The notes: generated by a model from the sequence alone, not told the origin. A stretch of DNA of 64,000 nt from Picochlorum sp. 'celeri' (GCA_010909725.1 JAACMV010000001.1:965533-1029532), one strand, 5' to 3'. Positions 28,733-37,984 are shown, counted from the stretch's first letter. Numbers and translations are program-made.

Positions 28733-29620
28733 ATGTCGCTGTTTGGTTTGAAATTCTCTTCGACAGGTGTATGTGGGATCGTAGATGGAAGTAGGAATAC
28801 TGGAGTAGATTTGATTTGTAGCAGAAAATCACAGCGACAGAGGAAACATGCCAGGGGTCGTCTGAGAATCGAAGGGACTGGGCAGCATTCGTCGTCCTCG
28901 CCCCAGCGTCGTCGCAGTACTCGTCGGACAGGAAAGGGGGAGGGGGGAGGATTTAATGTACTTGATAAGGCTGTCGATGCTGTAGAGATTGTTGTATTGG
29001 GTGGGGCTGTGGGGGTGCAAGTGGCGTATAGTTCTAGGAAGCAGGTTGAGCGTGCTGAGCAGGCGCCTGTGTGGATGACGGGGCTCCTGATGGGGGCGGT
29101 GTTGATGCGCAAAATATCTTCTGTATTGTCAGAACGGAAGAAGCGTGCCTCGCCGACGTCCCAGGCAATGCTGAGGTTGAGGAAGGTTGAAGTTGGGTTG
29201 GAGGAGCATGGGAGGACGATGGACTCTATGATGCGCCAGGTGGATAAGCTTCAGACGAGGACCAGGCTGGTGGGGAGAGAGGTTAGAAACACTGCGAAAA
29301 TGGTGGAGCAGGATGGGGCGCTTGCGGGGGACGTGCTGGAGGAGACGAGTGCTAGAATGGAGTTGCTGGAGTCACGGGTTGAGGGTGTAGAGGAGTTGAT
29401 TGCGTCAGTCCATGATGTGGCTGCGAAGCAACTTGATTTGATTAGTGAAGTGATACAAGAGCAGAACAAATTGAAAAAGTTACATATCAGGTCGGTTAAT
29501 AGTGCGGTGAGTGATGATGACAAGGCATCGTCATCCCAGACTGTGGATGAATGGGGAAGGCGAGTGCAGCGATTGGAGAATCGAGATGGAACAGTGTCAT
29601 TTTCTTTTGATTCGTCATAA
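28733..29620 (+). CDS. Plastid membrane protein with coiled coil, unknown function
   Basis: 295 residues, ATG at 28733. The first 70 residues are Arg/Ser/Gly-rich with hydrophobic spots, resembling a transit peptide (KSQRQRKHARGRLRIEG). Two hydrophobic segments follow (AVEIVVLGGAVGVQVAY and PVWMTGLLMGAVLM, about 85-130). The remainder is amphipathic coiled coil (MLRLRKVEVGLEEHGRTMDSMMRQVDKL, ARMELLESRVEGVEELIASV). I do not recognise a family. Its last 11 codons and stop lie within a 56-bp sequence repeated at 32400-32455. Confidence 0.6.
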   Translation: MSLFGLKFSSTGVCGIVDGSRNTGVDLICSRKSQRQRKHARGRLRIEGTGQHSSSSPQRRRSTRRTGKGEGGGFNVLDKAVDAVEIVVLGGAVGVQVAYSSRKQVERAEQAPVWMTGLLMGAVLMRKISSVLSERKKRASPTSQAMLRLRKVEVGLEEHGRTMDSMMRQVDKLQTRTRLVGREVRNTAKMVEQDGALAGDVLEETSARMELLESRVEGVEELIASVHDVAAKQLDLISEVIQEQNKLKKLHIRSVNSAVSDDDKASSSQTVDEWGRRVQRLENRDGTVSFSFDSS

Positions 29621-29643
29621 TCACTCCTTTGTAAAAGATTTTG
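29588..29643. repeat. 56-bp direct repeat, left copy
   Basis: Identical over 56 bases to 32400-32455, same orientation. It contains the last codons and stop of the plus-strand gene 28733-29620. In the antisense direction it also carries an orphan copy of the last codons and stop of the minus-strand gene 32433-33455. The phosphatase stop codon begins 7 bp beyond it. Confidence 0.9.
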
Positions 29644-29650
29644 ATCCTAA

Positions 29651-31906
29651 TCATTGGCATCCAGGAGGAATTGTATTTCCGACACCTTCTCGTATATATG
29701 ATTTAAGAGAGTAGTCCAAAGAATATCTCAAAGAATCCACGTCTGCTTTGCTCATCTCGGGAACAATGGATGGTGTAAATGTCCGGTTCCAAAATGTCAT
29801 CAACGCAGTCTGTACCTCCCAGCTCTGTGATGGAACAAAAGTTTGAATGTACGGGTCATTTGCAAATATATACGGGAATGTGGTACGCCCAAAGCATGCC
29901 TCGGCTAGTTCTGGATTCTCCTGGACAAGCTGATGTGTCACAGCGAATAGTGGGGCTGGGTTCCAAAAGCCAAACAGTGTCTTGTTGATTGCAGGTTCTG
30001 GAGTAACAGGTGTTCCATCGTACACTGCCTTCGCAAAGCCTCTATCAGGCTTCCAATTCCGTGGTTTTTTCAAAGTAATGCTATCCGTCAATTCAAATGT
30101 ACCAGAGTCATCTGCCGTGAACATTTTAAAGGTAAAGTCTGTCCTGGTGACTGTCAGCTCACCAAAACCGTACCTAGAAGTCTGAAAATCTCTCCAAGCA
30201 GGGTCCTCTAGGTACGAGAAATAGACTCCTGGTGCACCAGCGTTTCCTGTCACAAAGTGGACGGGGCCTTTTGCTGTTCCATCCTCGTTGTATCCCACGC
30301 ATGTTCCTTTTAGGACAGGGCAGCTGCGGGTGTACTTATGGATATGACCGGCAAAGACTACATCCACCTGATACTCTGCAAACAGAGGCTCTATTTCATC
30401 CCTGAAGCGCTGGGCGACGATGCTGTCCCCCTTGATGGGAGTGAAATTTGGTTGATCAACATACATTGGTCGATGCCATCCAACAACCACCCATGGAAAC
30501 TTTGACCTGTCAACCTGTTCCAAATCGCTCTTCAAAAATTGATATTGAATTGATCCAGGACTAATTTCTTGCTCCGTACTTAATTGTATGAAATGCACGG
30601 GACCGTTGTTAGTACTGTACCACATCTTTCTCGCCTTTATTGGCTTCTCAATTGGAGGCCTCATCATGTAGATATAAGGAATGGCGCACTCGCCCGCAGA
30701 ATCAAAAGCTTTTCCTTCAAACGCATCAAAAGGCAAGGTAGGATCGTCAGCCTCGTGGTTCCCCGGACTACTCAATGTTGGAAGGTTTGAAAATGCCATT
30801 TTATGGTTGTTCAGCCACGTCACCCATCTGTACAAGAAGCCATAGGCATATGAAAGATCTCCATTCACAGCAATGCCATGATACTCAGTGCCATTGCGAA
30901 CGATATTTTCTATTTCTTTGGATACAAACGAAGCACTGTTTGTAGCTGCATCCTCCATCCAAGTTATGTATGACGTGGCAAGAGTCAAGTTTATCCCAGG
31001 AACAGGTTGTGGATATGGTCCGTACAAATCATCAATGGCATACCGTCCAGTAAAATATCGACTTCCGTCTTCATTGTACGCATAATTATCCGCAATCACA
31101 AGCATTTTGAGTTCATCATCCGGTGAAGCTGGCGAGATGAAGGATTCAACAGAACTGAACACCCCGGTGGCTTCATCCCCCACAGAGTAAAAGTACCGGG
31201 TATTTGGTTTCAGATCCCTCATGATTCCAGAGATCAATGTCCCGGGGTCATGATACCCATACGACGAAGCTGGAGGGAGGCACATATCCGATGCATCATA
31301 TGTGGAGCCATACCCTTTGGCCGTCATATTCAAAGAATTCTTAGAGCTTCCATAGCGAATGATTGGCATGCTCCTTGGAAATCTTGGGCTAATGGGCCCC
31401 ACTTGCCAAGTAATTCGCATGGATCCTGCCTCATCTGCATACGATAATACCCGATTAGATGGTGTTTCCAAAGCGCTTTGAGTCATAACCAAGGGATCGC
31501 TGCTGTCCAGTATGGTCCCCAAGGGTTGTCCTTGTGAAGCTGCAGGAGGAACCCAATTCGGCGGACGAAGGTACACTGCTCGCACGTTCGATCTGTAATT
31601 CGGCAAATAAAACCTGAATGATCCTCTCCCATTCTTCCAATCATCCACATCCAAGAGATACGGGTACACGAATGAGATGGGCACATTATTATTCATGTTC
31701 ACCGGACTTGTGCCATTGATTAGGTAAAGGGCGATCATGTCATTTTCATCTCTGCCTTCGAGAGGCTCCTCGATCCCAGACCAAGTTACAGTAAACCATC
31801 CATCCTCTCCTTGATCCTTTGAATACTCAGGTGGATCAAAGACGATCCGTCCCTGCGATATCGGTGCAAGGCATAAGCCGACCAAGACAACACAAAAAAA
31901 AGCCAT
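29651..31906 (-). CDS. Secreted purple acid phosphatase-like metallophosphoesterase
   Basis: 751 residues with a clear signal peptide (MAFFCVVLVGLCLAPISQG). An N-terminal beta domain precedes a fibronectin-like PAP N domain (NRVLSYADEAGSMRITWQVG, YGSSKNSL). The metal-centre motifs are all present: Asp in LVIADNYAYN, GDLSYAYG, SPGNHEADD, VVVGWHRPMY, and VVFAGHIHKYTRSCP. The first motif departs from the usual GDLG. Several N-x-S/T sites fit a secreted glycoprotein. The C-terminal 130 residues after the catalytic domain are not recognised. Likely role is phosphate scavenging from organic esters. The gene lies between identical 56-bp flanks that interrupt an otherwise abutting convergent pair. 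Confidence 0.88.
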   Translation of the reverse strand: MAFFCVVLVGLCLAPISQGRIVFDPPEYSKDQGEDGWFTVTWSGIEEPLEGRDENDMIALYLINGTSPVNMNNNVPISFVYPYLLDVDDWKNGRGSFRFYLPNYRSNVRAVYLRPPNWVPPAASQGQPLGTILDSSDPLVMTQSALETPSNRVLSYADEAGSMRITWQVGPISPRFPRSMPIIRYGSSKNSLNMTAKGYGSTYDASDMCLPPASSYGYHDPGTLISGIMRDLKPNTRYFYSVGDEATGVFSSVESFISPASPDDELKMLVIADNYAYNEDGSRYFTGRYAIDDLYGPYPQPVPGINLTLATSYITWMEDAATNSASFVSKEIENIVRNGTEYHGIAVNGDLSYAYGFLYRWVTWLNNHKMAFSNLPTLSSPGNHEADDPTLPFDAFEGKAFDSAGECAIPYIYMMRPPIEKPIKARKMWYSTNNGPVHFIQLSTEQEISPGSIQYQFLKSDLEQVDRSKFPWVVVGWHRPMYVDQPNFTPIKGDSIVAQRFRDEIEPLFAEYQVDVVFAGHIHKYTRSCPVLKGTCVGYNEDGTAKGPVHFVTGNAGAPGVYFSYLEDPAWRDFQTSRYGFGELTVTRTDFTFKMFTADDSGTFELTDSITLKKPRNWKPDRGFAKAVYDGTPVTPEPAINKTLFGFWNPAPLFAVTHQLVQENPELAEACFGRTTFPYIFANDPYIQTFVPSQSWEVQTALMTFWNRTFTPSIVPEMSKADVDSLRYSLDYSLKSYIREGVGNTIPPGCQ

Positions 31907-32432
31907 CTACTTTCCCGCAGCTTTCTGAGGTTGGTTTCCTCGGCTGTGTAATTTTTTTCTCTTTATTTTTCAAACCCTGTCCGAATCATGCAACTTCATT
32001 CGAGGAGGATGGCCAGAATCTCTCTTGCCAATGAGAGCGAATATTCCTCCAAACCAACACGTACATGCAGGCACACGTATGGGTGCCGATAAACAAAGGG
32101 GCTGATTGGACAGGCACCGTCGCTCTGCCAGAACTCGAGTCTATCTAGCGGACAATTTCAAGACTGTTGCTGATGAATACCTTGGAAATGCTGTGTGTAA
32201 ATGTGCAAATCATAGAAGACATGCCAAGAATCATGGGTACTTTTTCTTCCACTCGACCAAGCTTTTGTTGCTCACACCAATGCAGAGATGGTTGAGAAGA
32301 TAGGATTGAAAAATGTTACATGCCAAGTCAGTCGAGAATACTAATGCCATCCAGTCTTTGGAGGACTACCAGGGGAGAAGGCAATAGAAAATTCGGCAGG
32401 GAACAGTGTCATTTTCTTTTGATTCGTCATAA
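31907..32432. other. Phosphatase 5' flank with a possible gene remnant and repeat copy
   Basis: 526 bases. The proximal part is presumably the phosphatase promoter. Between about 32130 and 32335, plus-strand frames hold coding-like stretches in different frames (VYLADNFKTVADEYLGNAV, then LDQAFVAHTNAEMVEKIGLK before a TAA), interrupted by stops. This may be a broken gene fragment, or chance. The right-hand 56-bp repeat begins at 32400. Confidence 0.4.
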
Positions 32433-32455
32433 TCACTCCTTTGTAAAAGATTTTG
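32400..32455. repeat. 56-bp direct repeat, right copy
   Basis: Exact copy of 29588-29643. It supplies the last codons (KSFTKE) and stop of the minus-strand gene 32433-33455, and carries an orphan copy of the 3' codons of the plus-strand gene that ends at 29620. Confidence 0.9.
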
Positions 32456-33455
32456 TCAATGCCCTATTGACGTTGTTGTACAGCGTGGCAATGCTGTCGC
32501 TGAACAGCACGGATGCAACACCCACTCCAAGGAGAGAGGCAATCATAAAGAGTTCTGCAAGCCACACTGGCATGATCCCTCTCTTCTTCTGCTTTTGTGC
32601 CCGTTTCTTCTCCACCTTTTCCCTCTCCGCAAGGTCCTTCTTCTGCTGTTGGCGCCACTGTTCCAATGTATCGCCCGTTGGGCTTTTTGCTGGACTCGAT
32701 GGCATGACAACTTGGGGTGGTGTCAATGGCTTCTGTGGAGTCACCACCTTTGGGGGAGCTGGTGGTGGTGGTGGCGTGACCACCTTTGGGGGAGGAGGAG
32801 GTGGTGGTGGTGGCGTGACTGCCTTGGGAGGGGGAGGAGGAGAAGGTGCTGGGGGAGCAACAGGCTTCTTCTCGTCTTCGGCCTTGCCACCAAATGAAAA
32901 TGATGGCATTTTATCAAATGATGGGGCAGAGAAAGAAGGCAACGACGAGCCTTCTTTCCCTTTATCTGACCTATCTTCTTCTTTCAGGGCCGGTGCCTGC
33001 GGAATTGACGGCACTGAAGGAGCTGTTGATGGCTTGTACACAGATGGCGAGGGTGTGGCATCTACAGATGCAGCACTCTGTTCTGCCTTTTCCCTCAATG
33101 ATCTCAACATTTCCTTCCTTCTCTCAGTCTCCAACTTGCGTCTCTCATATGGTGACAGATCATCGTCCCCAGCGTGAGCCTGACCAACCACAAGCGCACT
33201 CGCAAGAATGCAGCTCAACCCCGCAATCATCACAGATTTGGTTGTACAGCCTCTGCTCTCCTCAGGTGAAGCATGATCTGAAACAAGCCTAGCCTCTGGC
33301 AATCGTACTCGATGACCTTCTGGTAGAGATTTGATCCTTCTATTCCATCGATGCGTAGGTTTCACCGAACGAATACTTGGTCCAGAGACGATAACAGAGT
33401 GACGACAAGACCCTTTCGAAGACTCCACAAAATTCCACCTCCACGTACTCATCAT
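32433..33455 (-). CDS. Proline-rich thylakoid-type membrane protein, unknown function
   Basis: 340 residues. A long Arg/Ser-rich transit-like leader (about 1-70) is followed by a hydrophobic segment ending in GQAHA before GDDDLSPYERRK, a thylakoid-lumen-type signal with an A-x-A cleavage site. The mature part starts with a charged helix (YERRKLETERRKEMLRSLREKAEQ), then Pro-rich repeats with PPPPP and KVVTPP units (about 200-265). It ends with a second hydrophobic segment (AELFMIASLLGVGVASVLF) near the C-terminus. If cleaved, it would be a lumen/thylakoid protein anchored by its C-terminus. The opposite strand is also open as a Gly-rich ORF, an effect of the Pro codons. Family unknown. Confidence 0.68.
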   Translation of the reverse strand: MMSTWRWNFVESSKGSCRHSVIVSGPSIRSVKPTHRWNRRIKSLPEGHRVRLPEARLVSDHASPEESRGCTTKSVMIAGLSCILASALVVGQAHAGDDDLSPYERRKLETERRKEMLRSLREKAEQSAASVDATPSPSVYKPSTAPSVPSIPQAPALKEEDRSDKGKEGSSLPSFSAPSFDKMPSFSFGGKAEDEKKPVAPPAPSPPPPPKAVTPPPPPPPPPKVVTPPPPPAPPKVVTPQKPLTPPQVVMPSSPAKSPTGDTLEQWRQQQKKDLAEREKVEKKRAQKQKKRGIMPVWLAELFMIASLLGVGVASVLFSDSIATLYNNVNRALTKSFTKE

Positions 33456-33660
33456 TCCGGATGATTGCTCAATTATAATCGATTTGATGTTCGGAATACA
33501 TTGAACAGGTCAAGATTGCATACATTCGATAGATTCGTGCTGCGCGAAACATTTCTTTTTCTCAAGAAAATCTTTTTTTGTCGTCAAATTACGGAATGCA
33601 TATGAACCTTTTTAACGACAAGGCTATTCGCCACATGTAATATACAGTACAAGGTATAGT

Positions 33661-34359
33661 ATGGCTCATAGACTATCTCAGCGCTTGTCATGGTCGGTGG
33701 CAAAGAGGCTTGCCTTCCAAAGTGAAGAGCACTGTCTGCTTGGGAAAACCCTGCGTGGAGGATCACGCGTCTCTCCCGTGACATGCCATGACCATTTGAA
33801 TACAGTGGCGTCTCGATCATATTCCTCGGGAGATGCAAAGACTGGTGGCGAAGGCACATCTGGGTCACCTAGAAGAGTATGTTGGTTGCACCTCACAAGT
33901 GAGGCTGTACAGCCTGCTGATCATAATTCACAACCCCATCCGGGTACCCTATGCAGAATATAAATAGATTGATGTATCACGCAAAGCAGCGTGGGTGGTT
34001 GGAGCTCGATCTCATCATTGGCCAGTGGGCAAGGGATAATTTGGAGGGACTGACTGAGGAAGAGCTCGGAGATTTTGAAGAGCTCTTGGCAATCGAAAAC
34101 CCAGACTTGTTCAAATTCCTTACCGGCCAAATTGATCCAGAGCCCCATCTTGAGTCAAATCGAGCGTTCCGGGTGCGTCAATGATGGCATACAATTGTGA
34201 TTCTGTAGGCATGCCTCTTCAATGTACATTGTGTCTGCTGTGTAGATGATTCGTGAGAGCGTGCAAGATACCATGTCATTCTACGGAAGCTTTGCGGCCA
34301 CCAAAGCTCCCAAGGGCGCCAATTGGGTGAGAGGATGGGATGACAAGGCGTCCTCATGA
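33661..34359 (+). CDS. SDHAF2: Succinate dehydrogenase assembly factor 2 (SDHAF2/Sdh5), three exons
   Basis: Promotes covalent attachment of FAD to the SDHA subunit in the mitochondrial matrix. Exons 33661-33876, 33957-34172 and 34246-34359 (introns 80 and 73 nt), all in phase 0, give 181 residues. Exon 1 is a mitochondrial presequence. Exon 2 carries the whole family core: NRLMYHAKQRGWLELDLIIGQWA, then FEELLAIENPDLFKFLTGQ; the RGW.E.D motif is the FAD-loading surface in the family. Exon 3 is a short tail (MIRESVQDTMSFYG). Length is typical. Confidence 0.9.
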
Positions 34360-34481
34360 GGATGATCATCTCATGTAAGACAAGGGTAGTGTGGCCATGA
34401 AGTATCCGTGGTAATACCCACAGCGTGCGGTCTCCGGATGGATATAGTATTTATTTATTTCCTGTTTAATACATCTTTACC

Positions 34482-35888
34482 ATGTTCCACAGCGCCACGA
34501 GAAGGGTGGTGAGTGGACTGCGCTGTCCTGGCCTCGTTGCGGCAGCCGAGAGTCTCTGCGGAGGTTCGAGTCTCAAAGCAGTGTCCAATTTTTCCTCTTC
34601 ACATAAATCATATGTATTAAATGATGCATCTGATGGAGGAAATAGGCCATCATCGCCCCGTGGCCGAAGGGCTCCCCGCGGAAGAAAGTTCAAGGATCGA
34701 TATGGAACAGAGCAAGATGAGAGTAGAAGGGTATATAAGAGCAAAAGAATTGTACCAATGTCCAACGATCTGTTCGAGTTGTATGAGGCTGTGAAGAAGG
34801 GGGACAAGAAAGCGTTGGCTGCATTTAAGAAGCCGAAGGAGACGATGAGCGACAGGGAGCTGCGGTTATTAGCTGATACGATTGAATTGTATTTCTCAAT
34901 GGCCCCGTCGACGGCTCAAAACGTGGACGGGCTTCGCCGCGGGGAGAGGAATGCGTTGGCATCTCTGGCAAAGCTCATTCGATTGTACAAAGGGTCTGCA
35001 GAGAGGGATGCTGCGATCCCTTCAGGTACTCCAATCTCCAGTCCGATTGAGAAAAAGGTTGTGAATGCAGCGCCTCCAGGTAGACTTCCGTATCAAGCTC
35101 TGGGGGTGAATGAGGAACTCGGAGCAGTGTATTGGGGTCTGGACCTGACGGGAGGGAAAGCGCAAGACGCGTGGAGCAATGCTCGCCTTAGTGACTCGGT
35201 CAAAAATACAATGTATCAGGCGTACAAAGAGAATCCAGAAAAGTACACGCCGGAAAGGTTGTCTGAAATTTTCCGCATCAGGCAGCAGCGGGTTTTGGCA
35301 ATCCTGCGGCTCAAGGAGATTGCTGAGAAGGATGAGGAAGCAAAAACAGACCCCATCGCGCAACAAGCCAAGACTCTGATGCAAAATGTCCTTCGCTGTG
35401 ACCAAGGCATCGGATCGAATGAAAAGCACCATGTGAGTCTACCATCATTCCCAGAGTATGCACAGATTAGGCAGGAAGACGTAGTTCAAGCATTGGAAAA
35501 GGCCTTGGGGAAGAGTATTGAAGATATTACGACAGACGATATCACTCCAGAGCTGTCCAAGGAGATATTAGGAATTAAATCCCTCGAAGAGCAGGAGGAA
35601 GTTGTTGCTGCTCGTGAAGAAGCCAACTTGGTGGAGGAATTCCAGCGCAAACTAGATTTCAATTTAGGCCTGATTGGCAAAACAATCAGCAGAGAAAGCA
35701 GAAGAACGAAAGCCCCGGTGAGACCAAAGGAAGGATGGAGCCTTGTCGTCACGCCCATTGGGAAGGAATCCAAACTCAAGCATGAGCGTTACATTGCCAT
35801 GCCAGATGGAACTCAACGCAAGCTCAACGAGGACGAAGAGTTCTATATGGAACGAAAGACACCTCGTCGACGCAGAAAAATTCTCTAA
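34482..35888 (+). CDS. Mitochondrial ribosomal small-subunit protein, mS45/Bot1-like
   Basis: 468 residues. The N-terminus (MFHSATRRVVSGLRC...) is a mitochondrial presequence. The recognisable block is YTPERLSEIFRIRQQRVLAILRLKEI, the hallmark of the eukaryotic mitochondrial regulator/Bot1 family, whose yeast members are mitoribosome small-subunit proteins. The C-terminus is Arg/Lys-rich (RRTKAPVRPKEGW, KTPRRRRKIL), as expected for an rRNA-binding protein. Its last 65 bases overlap the tail of the PYM gene on the other strand. Confidence 0.75.
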   Translation: MFHSATRRVVSGLRCPGLVAAAESLCGGSSLKAVSNFSSSHKSYVLNDASDGGNRPSSPRGRRAPRGRKFKDRYGTEQDESRRVYKSKRIVPMSNDLFELYEAVKKGDKKALAAFKKPKETMSDRELRLLADTIELYFSMAPSTAQNVDGLRRGERNALASLAKLIRLYKGSAERDAAIPSGTPISSPIEKKVVNAAPPGRLPYQALGVNEELGAVYWGLDLTGGKAQDAWSNARLSDSVKNTMYQAYKENPEKYTPERLSEIFRIRQQRVLAILRLKEIAEKDEEAKTDPIAQQAKTLMQNVLRCDQGIGSNEKHHVSLPSFPEYAQIRQEDVVQALEKALGKSIEDITTDDITPELSKEILGIKSLEEQEEVVAAREEANLVEEFQRKLDFNLGLIGKTISRESRRTKAPVRPKEGWSLVVTPIGKESKLKHERYIAMPDGTQRKLNEDEEFYMERKTPRRRRKIL

Positions 35889-36387
35889 AGTCGCTTACTC
35901 TTTTTTTTATTGTTCTCCTATCATGTCGTGTAAATCCAGGAGGAGGCTGCTCATCATCACTCTCGTCTTGCACTCCATTTGCAGTTTGTAGTTTCAACTT
36001 CTCAATTTCTTTTTCCAACTCACGAACGCCATCGTCCCCGTGCACGTCCTTCCTGTCGACAGTTTTGGACTTGTTTGCCAAGTCAGCTAACGAACGAGGC
36101 CCAGTGGTCCCATCCTACACACCCACCACGTCTGATCAGAACCACCACGCATTGCCCAAAACACAGTACTCATAGATAACAATCACCCGCACCTCTCCCC
36201 TCGCTCGCCGGTGCCTTGGGACGTACACCTGCACAGAACCTGGAGGATTGTATCCTGGACGAATTTTCCTTTCCTTCCGCCGGGTTCCGTCTGCTCTCAG
36301 CGTCCCACCCTCAGTAGCACGCGTATCCTCATCTTTATCAGATTTCATATCCCATGTGACATCATACTGACAATTTGATTCATTCAT
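35824..36387 (-). CDS. PYM: PYM (partner of Mago-Y14), exon-junction-complex recycling factor, two exons
   Basis: Removes exon junction complexes from mRNA during translation. Exons 36193-36387 and 35824-36114 (intron 78 nt) give 161 residues. The N-terminal Mago-Y14-binding motif is clear: LRADGTRRKERKIRPGYNPPGSVQVYVPR, matching the family RPDGT.RK..R.R.GY.P...V. Exon 2 begins at a GTGTAG acceptor with DGTTGPRSLADL. The C-terminal helix EKEIEKLKLQ resembles the ribosome-binding end of PYM. The reading frame then continues antisense through the last 65 bases of the mS45-like gene; the true stop could be earlier if another splice exists. Start is the first ATG in frame. Confidence 0.82.
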
Positions 36388-36588
36388 AAAAGGTTGGCTC
36401 AATCAATCTTCGTAGGTTACAGCACCAGTCTGGGATGTTTCGACCTTCCCATCAATGAGTACCCTTGATGGTCCCGGCACCCCTGGTAAGAGGGAAATGC
36501 CCAACCATCCTCTGAAGATGTACAAGACACCGTCCTCGACCTCTGTTCTCATTATTTCACCAATTTCATAATTGTCTCACAGTAGAAG

Positions 36589-37190
36589 ATGTCATTCTGC
36601 GATCGCTATGCGATAGATGTGTCGTCTGTACAGGACAAGGTTGAGACAAAGACAAAACCGCCTGGCTTTGTGGTACGGTATACTCTCGCATTGCGCTATA
36701 CATGTCTCTTATTCATATACTAACGCAGGGTCTGTCCTCACTGCAGCGCCAAAGGGCATCCACCGCCTCGACATCAGGTAGAGCAGGTAAGGCAGCACAG
36801 CAGCAGGAGGAGTCCAAAGAACTCTTTGACAGACGAACAGCGGCACTTCAGAACCTTGCATATTCTCCTATCAAACAGGTTCTAATGACATCCTTCATGA
36901 TGTACATGGCTGGCTCAAACCTGCACTTTTTCTCCATCCTAACTGTGATCAATGGCATGTATTCACCTGTGAATGCCATACTCAAGTCTGGTGCTTCTTT
37001 CCGATCGATCCCGGGCTCAAAAGTAGATGTGTTAACGCCTCGGATCCTATTCTGTGGTATTCACCTGCTCGGATTTCTGTTTGCGCTGTATCGAGTGAAC
37101 CTGATGGGGCTCTTGCCAACCCATGTGTCAGACTGGCTGAGTCTGATCCATGCAAACAGAGTTGCAGAGACCAGTGTCAGTAGTTTATAA
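36589..37190 (+). CDS. EMC4: ER membrane protein complex subunit 4 (EMC4), two exons
   Basis: Subunit of the EMC insertase for membrane proteins. Exons 36589-36672 and 36729-37190 (intron 56 nt) give 181 residues. Exon 1 ends KPPGFV, a conserved position in EMC4. Exon 2 has the family core: ELFDRRTAALQNLAYSPIKQVLMTSFMMYMAGSNLHFFSI, then VLTPRILFCGIHLLGFLFALYRVNLMGLLPTHVSDWL. The intron is the shortest well-supported one here and ends TACTAACGCAG, so a perfect yeast-like branch site sits only a few bases before the 3' splice site. Divergent from PYM with 201 bp between starts. Confidence 0.9.
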
Positions 37191-37357
37191 TTATATATTT
37201 AAATTTATAATTCCGTAACGATTGCATGCATCTATATGTGGCTTTTGTGTAAAGGTCAATTGATTTCTAAATCATAAAAAACACGGTCGACACTCTTCAG
37301 AGATACGCGCGTCGACCTAGTCTTGACAAATACATTTTTCATCATTTATTTCTCAAT

Positions 37358-37984
37358 ATGACGTTGGGTTCGAGGGTGCTGCGCTGTGAGATTCGAGTTT
37401 CGAAGCGACGCATTGCTGTGAGAGCACGAGACTATGGAGCGACATCGTCTTCGGCTTGGAGGCGGAGTCAAGCCCCTCTAAAGAAACAAAAAGGGCCTCT
37501 GATGACCTTGGGAGAGCTCTTGGATAGGAAGAAAAAGGCTGAGCACCCTGACGCATACAGAGACCACGTCGACACTCTGCAGTATTGTCACGCGGAAGAT
37601 AACGTCGATGAATTGAAAGGGAGCGTGAAGATGAAGAAACAGGGTGCACTTCCAGTGTTGGATGCACAGGGTGGGTTGATTGGGGTTGTTACGAGGTTTG
37701 ATCTGGATACAAAAGATGGGGTGGTGGTGGGGGATGTCATGACTACCCCTCCTGTTGTTGTGCGGGCAGATGACACAGTGGGGTCTGCACTATCTCTGAT
37801 GAATGCATACAAAGTGAAGAAACTTCCTGTCATCGACCAAGGAAGTGGCCATTGCACGGGTATGATATCTGAGCTGGATGTGCTGCCATTTTTCAACTCT
37901 AGGCAAGCCCGTCCAACTTCTACCCCGGGTACTGAAAAATATGAGGATTCAATGCTGAGCCACCATCACAATATTGATATGTGA
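37358..37984 (+). CDS. Tandem CBS-domain protein, probably plastid-targeted
   Basis: 208 residues. The N-terminus is Arg/Ser-rich and lacks acidic residues for about 40 residues (VLRCEIRVSKRRIAVRARDYGATSSSAW), like an organelle transit peptide. Two CBS motifs follow: KMKKQGALPVLDAQGGLIGVVTRFDL (about 90-117) and VGSALSLMNAYKVKKLPVIDQGSGHCTGMISELDVL (about 146-182), separated by VGDVMTTPPVVVRADDT. CBS pairs bind adenosyl nucleotides; plant plastid CDCP proteins of this size regulate thioredoxins. That role is suggested only by resemblance. Confidence 0.78.
   Translation: MTLGSRVLRCEIRVSKRRIAVRARDYGATSSSAWRRSQAPLKKQKGPLMTLGELLDRKKKAEHPDAYRDHVDTLQYCHAEDNVDELKGSVKMKKQGALPVLDAQGGLIGVVTRFDLDTKDGVVVGDVMTTPPVVVRADDTVGSALSLMNAYKVKKLPVIDQGSGHCTGMISELDVLPFFNSRQARPTSTPGTEKYEDSMLSHHHNIDM

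Noticed and set aside
29588..32455. Reading the 56-bp repeats as long terminal repeats of a retroelement
   Set aside because: They are far too short, lack TG...CA ends, and are made of host-gene coding sequence; there is no reverse transcriptase or integrase between them.
32320..33177. Long plus-strand Gly-rich ORF opposite the thylakoid-type gene
   Set aside because: It is the complement of the Pro-rich repeats (CCN read as GGN) and its first codons come from the 56-bp repeat; no family features or leader.
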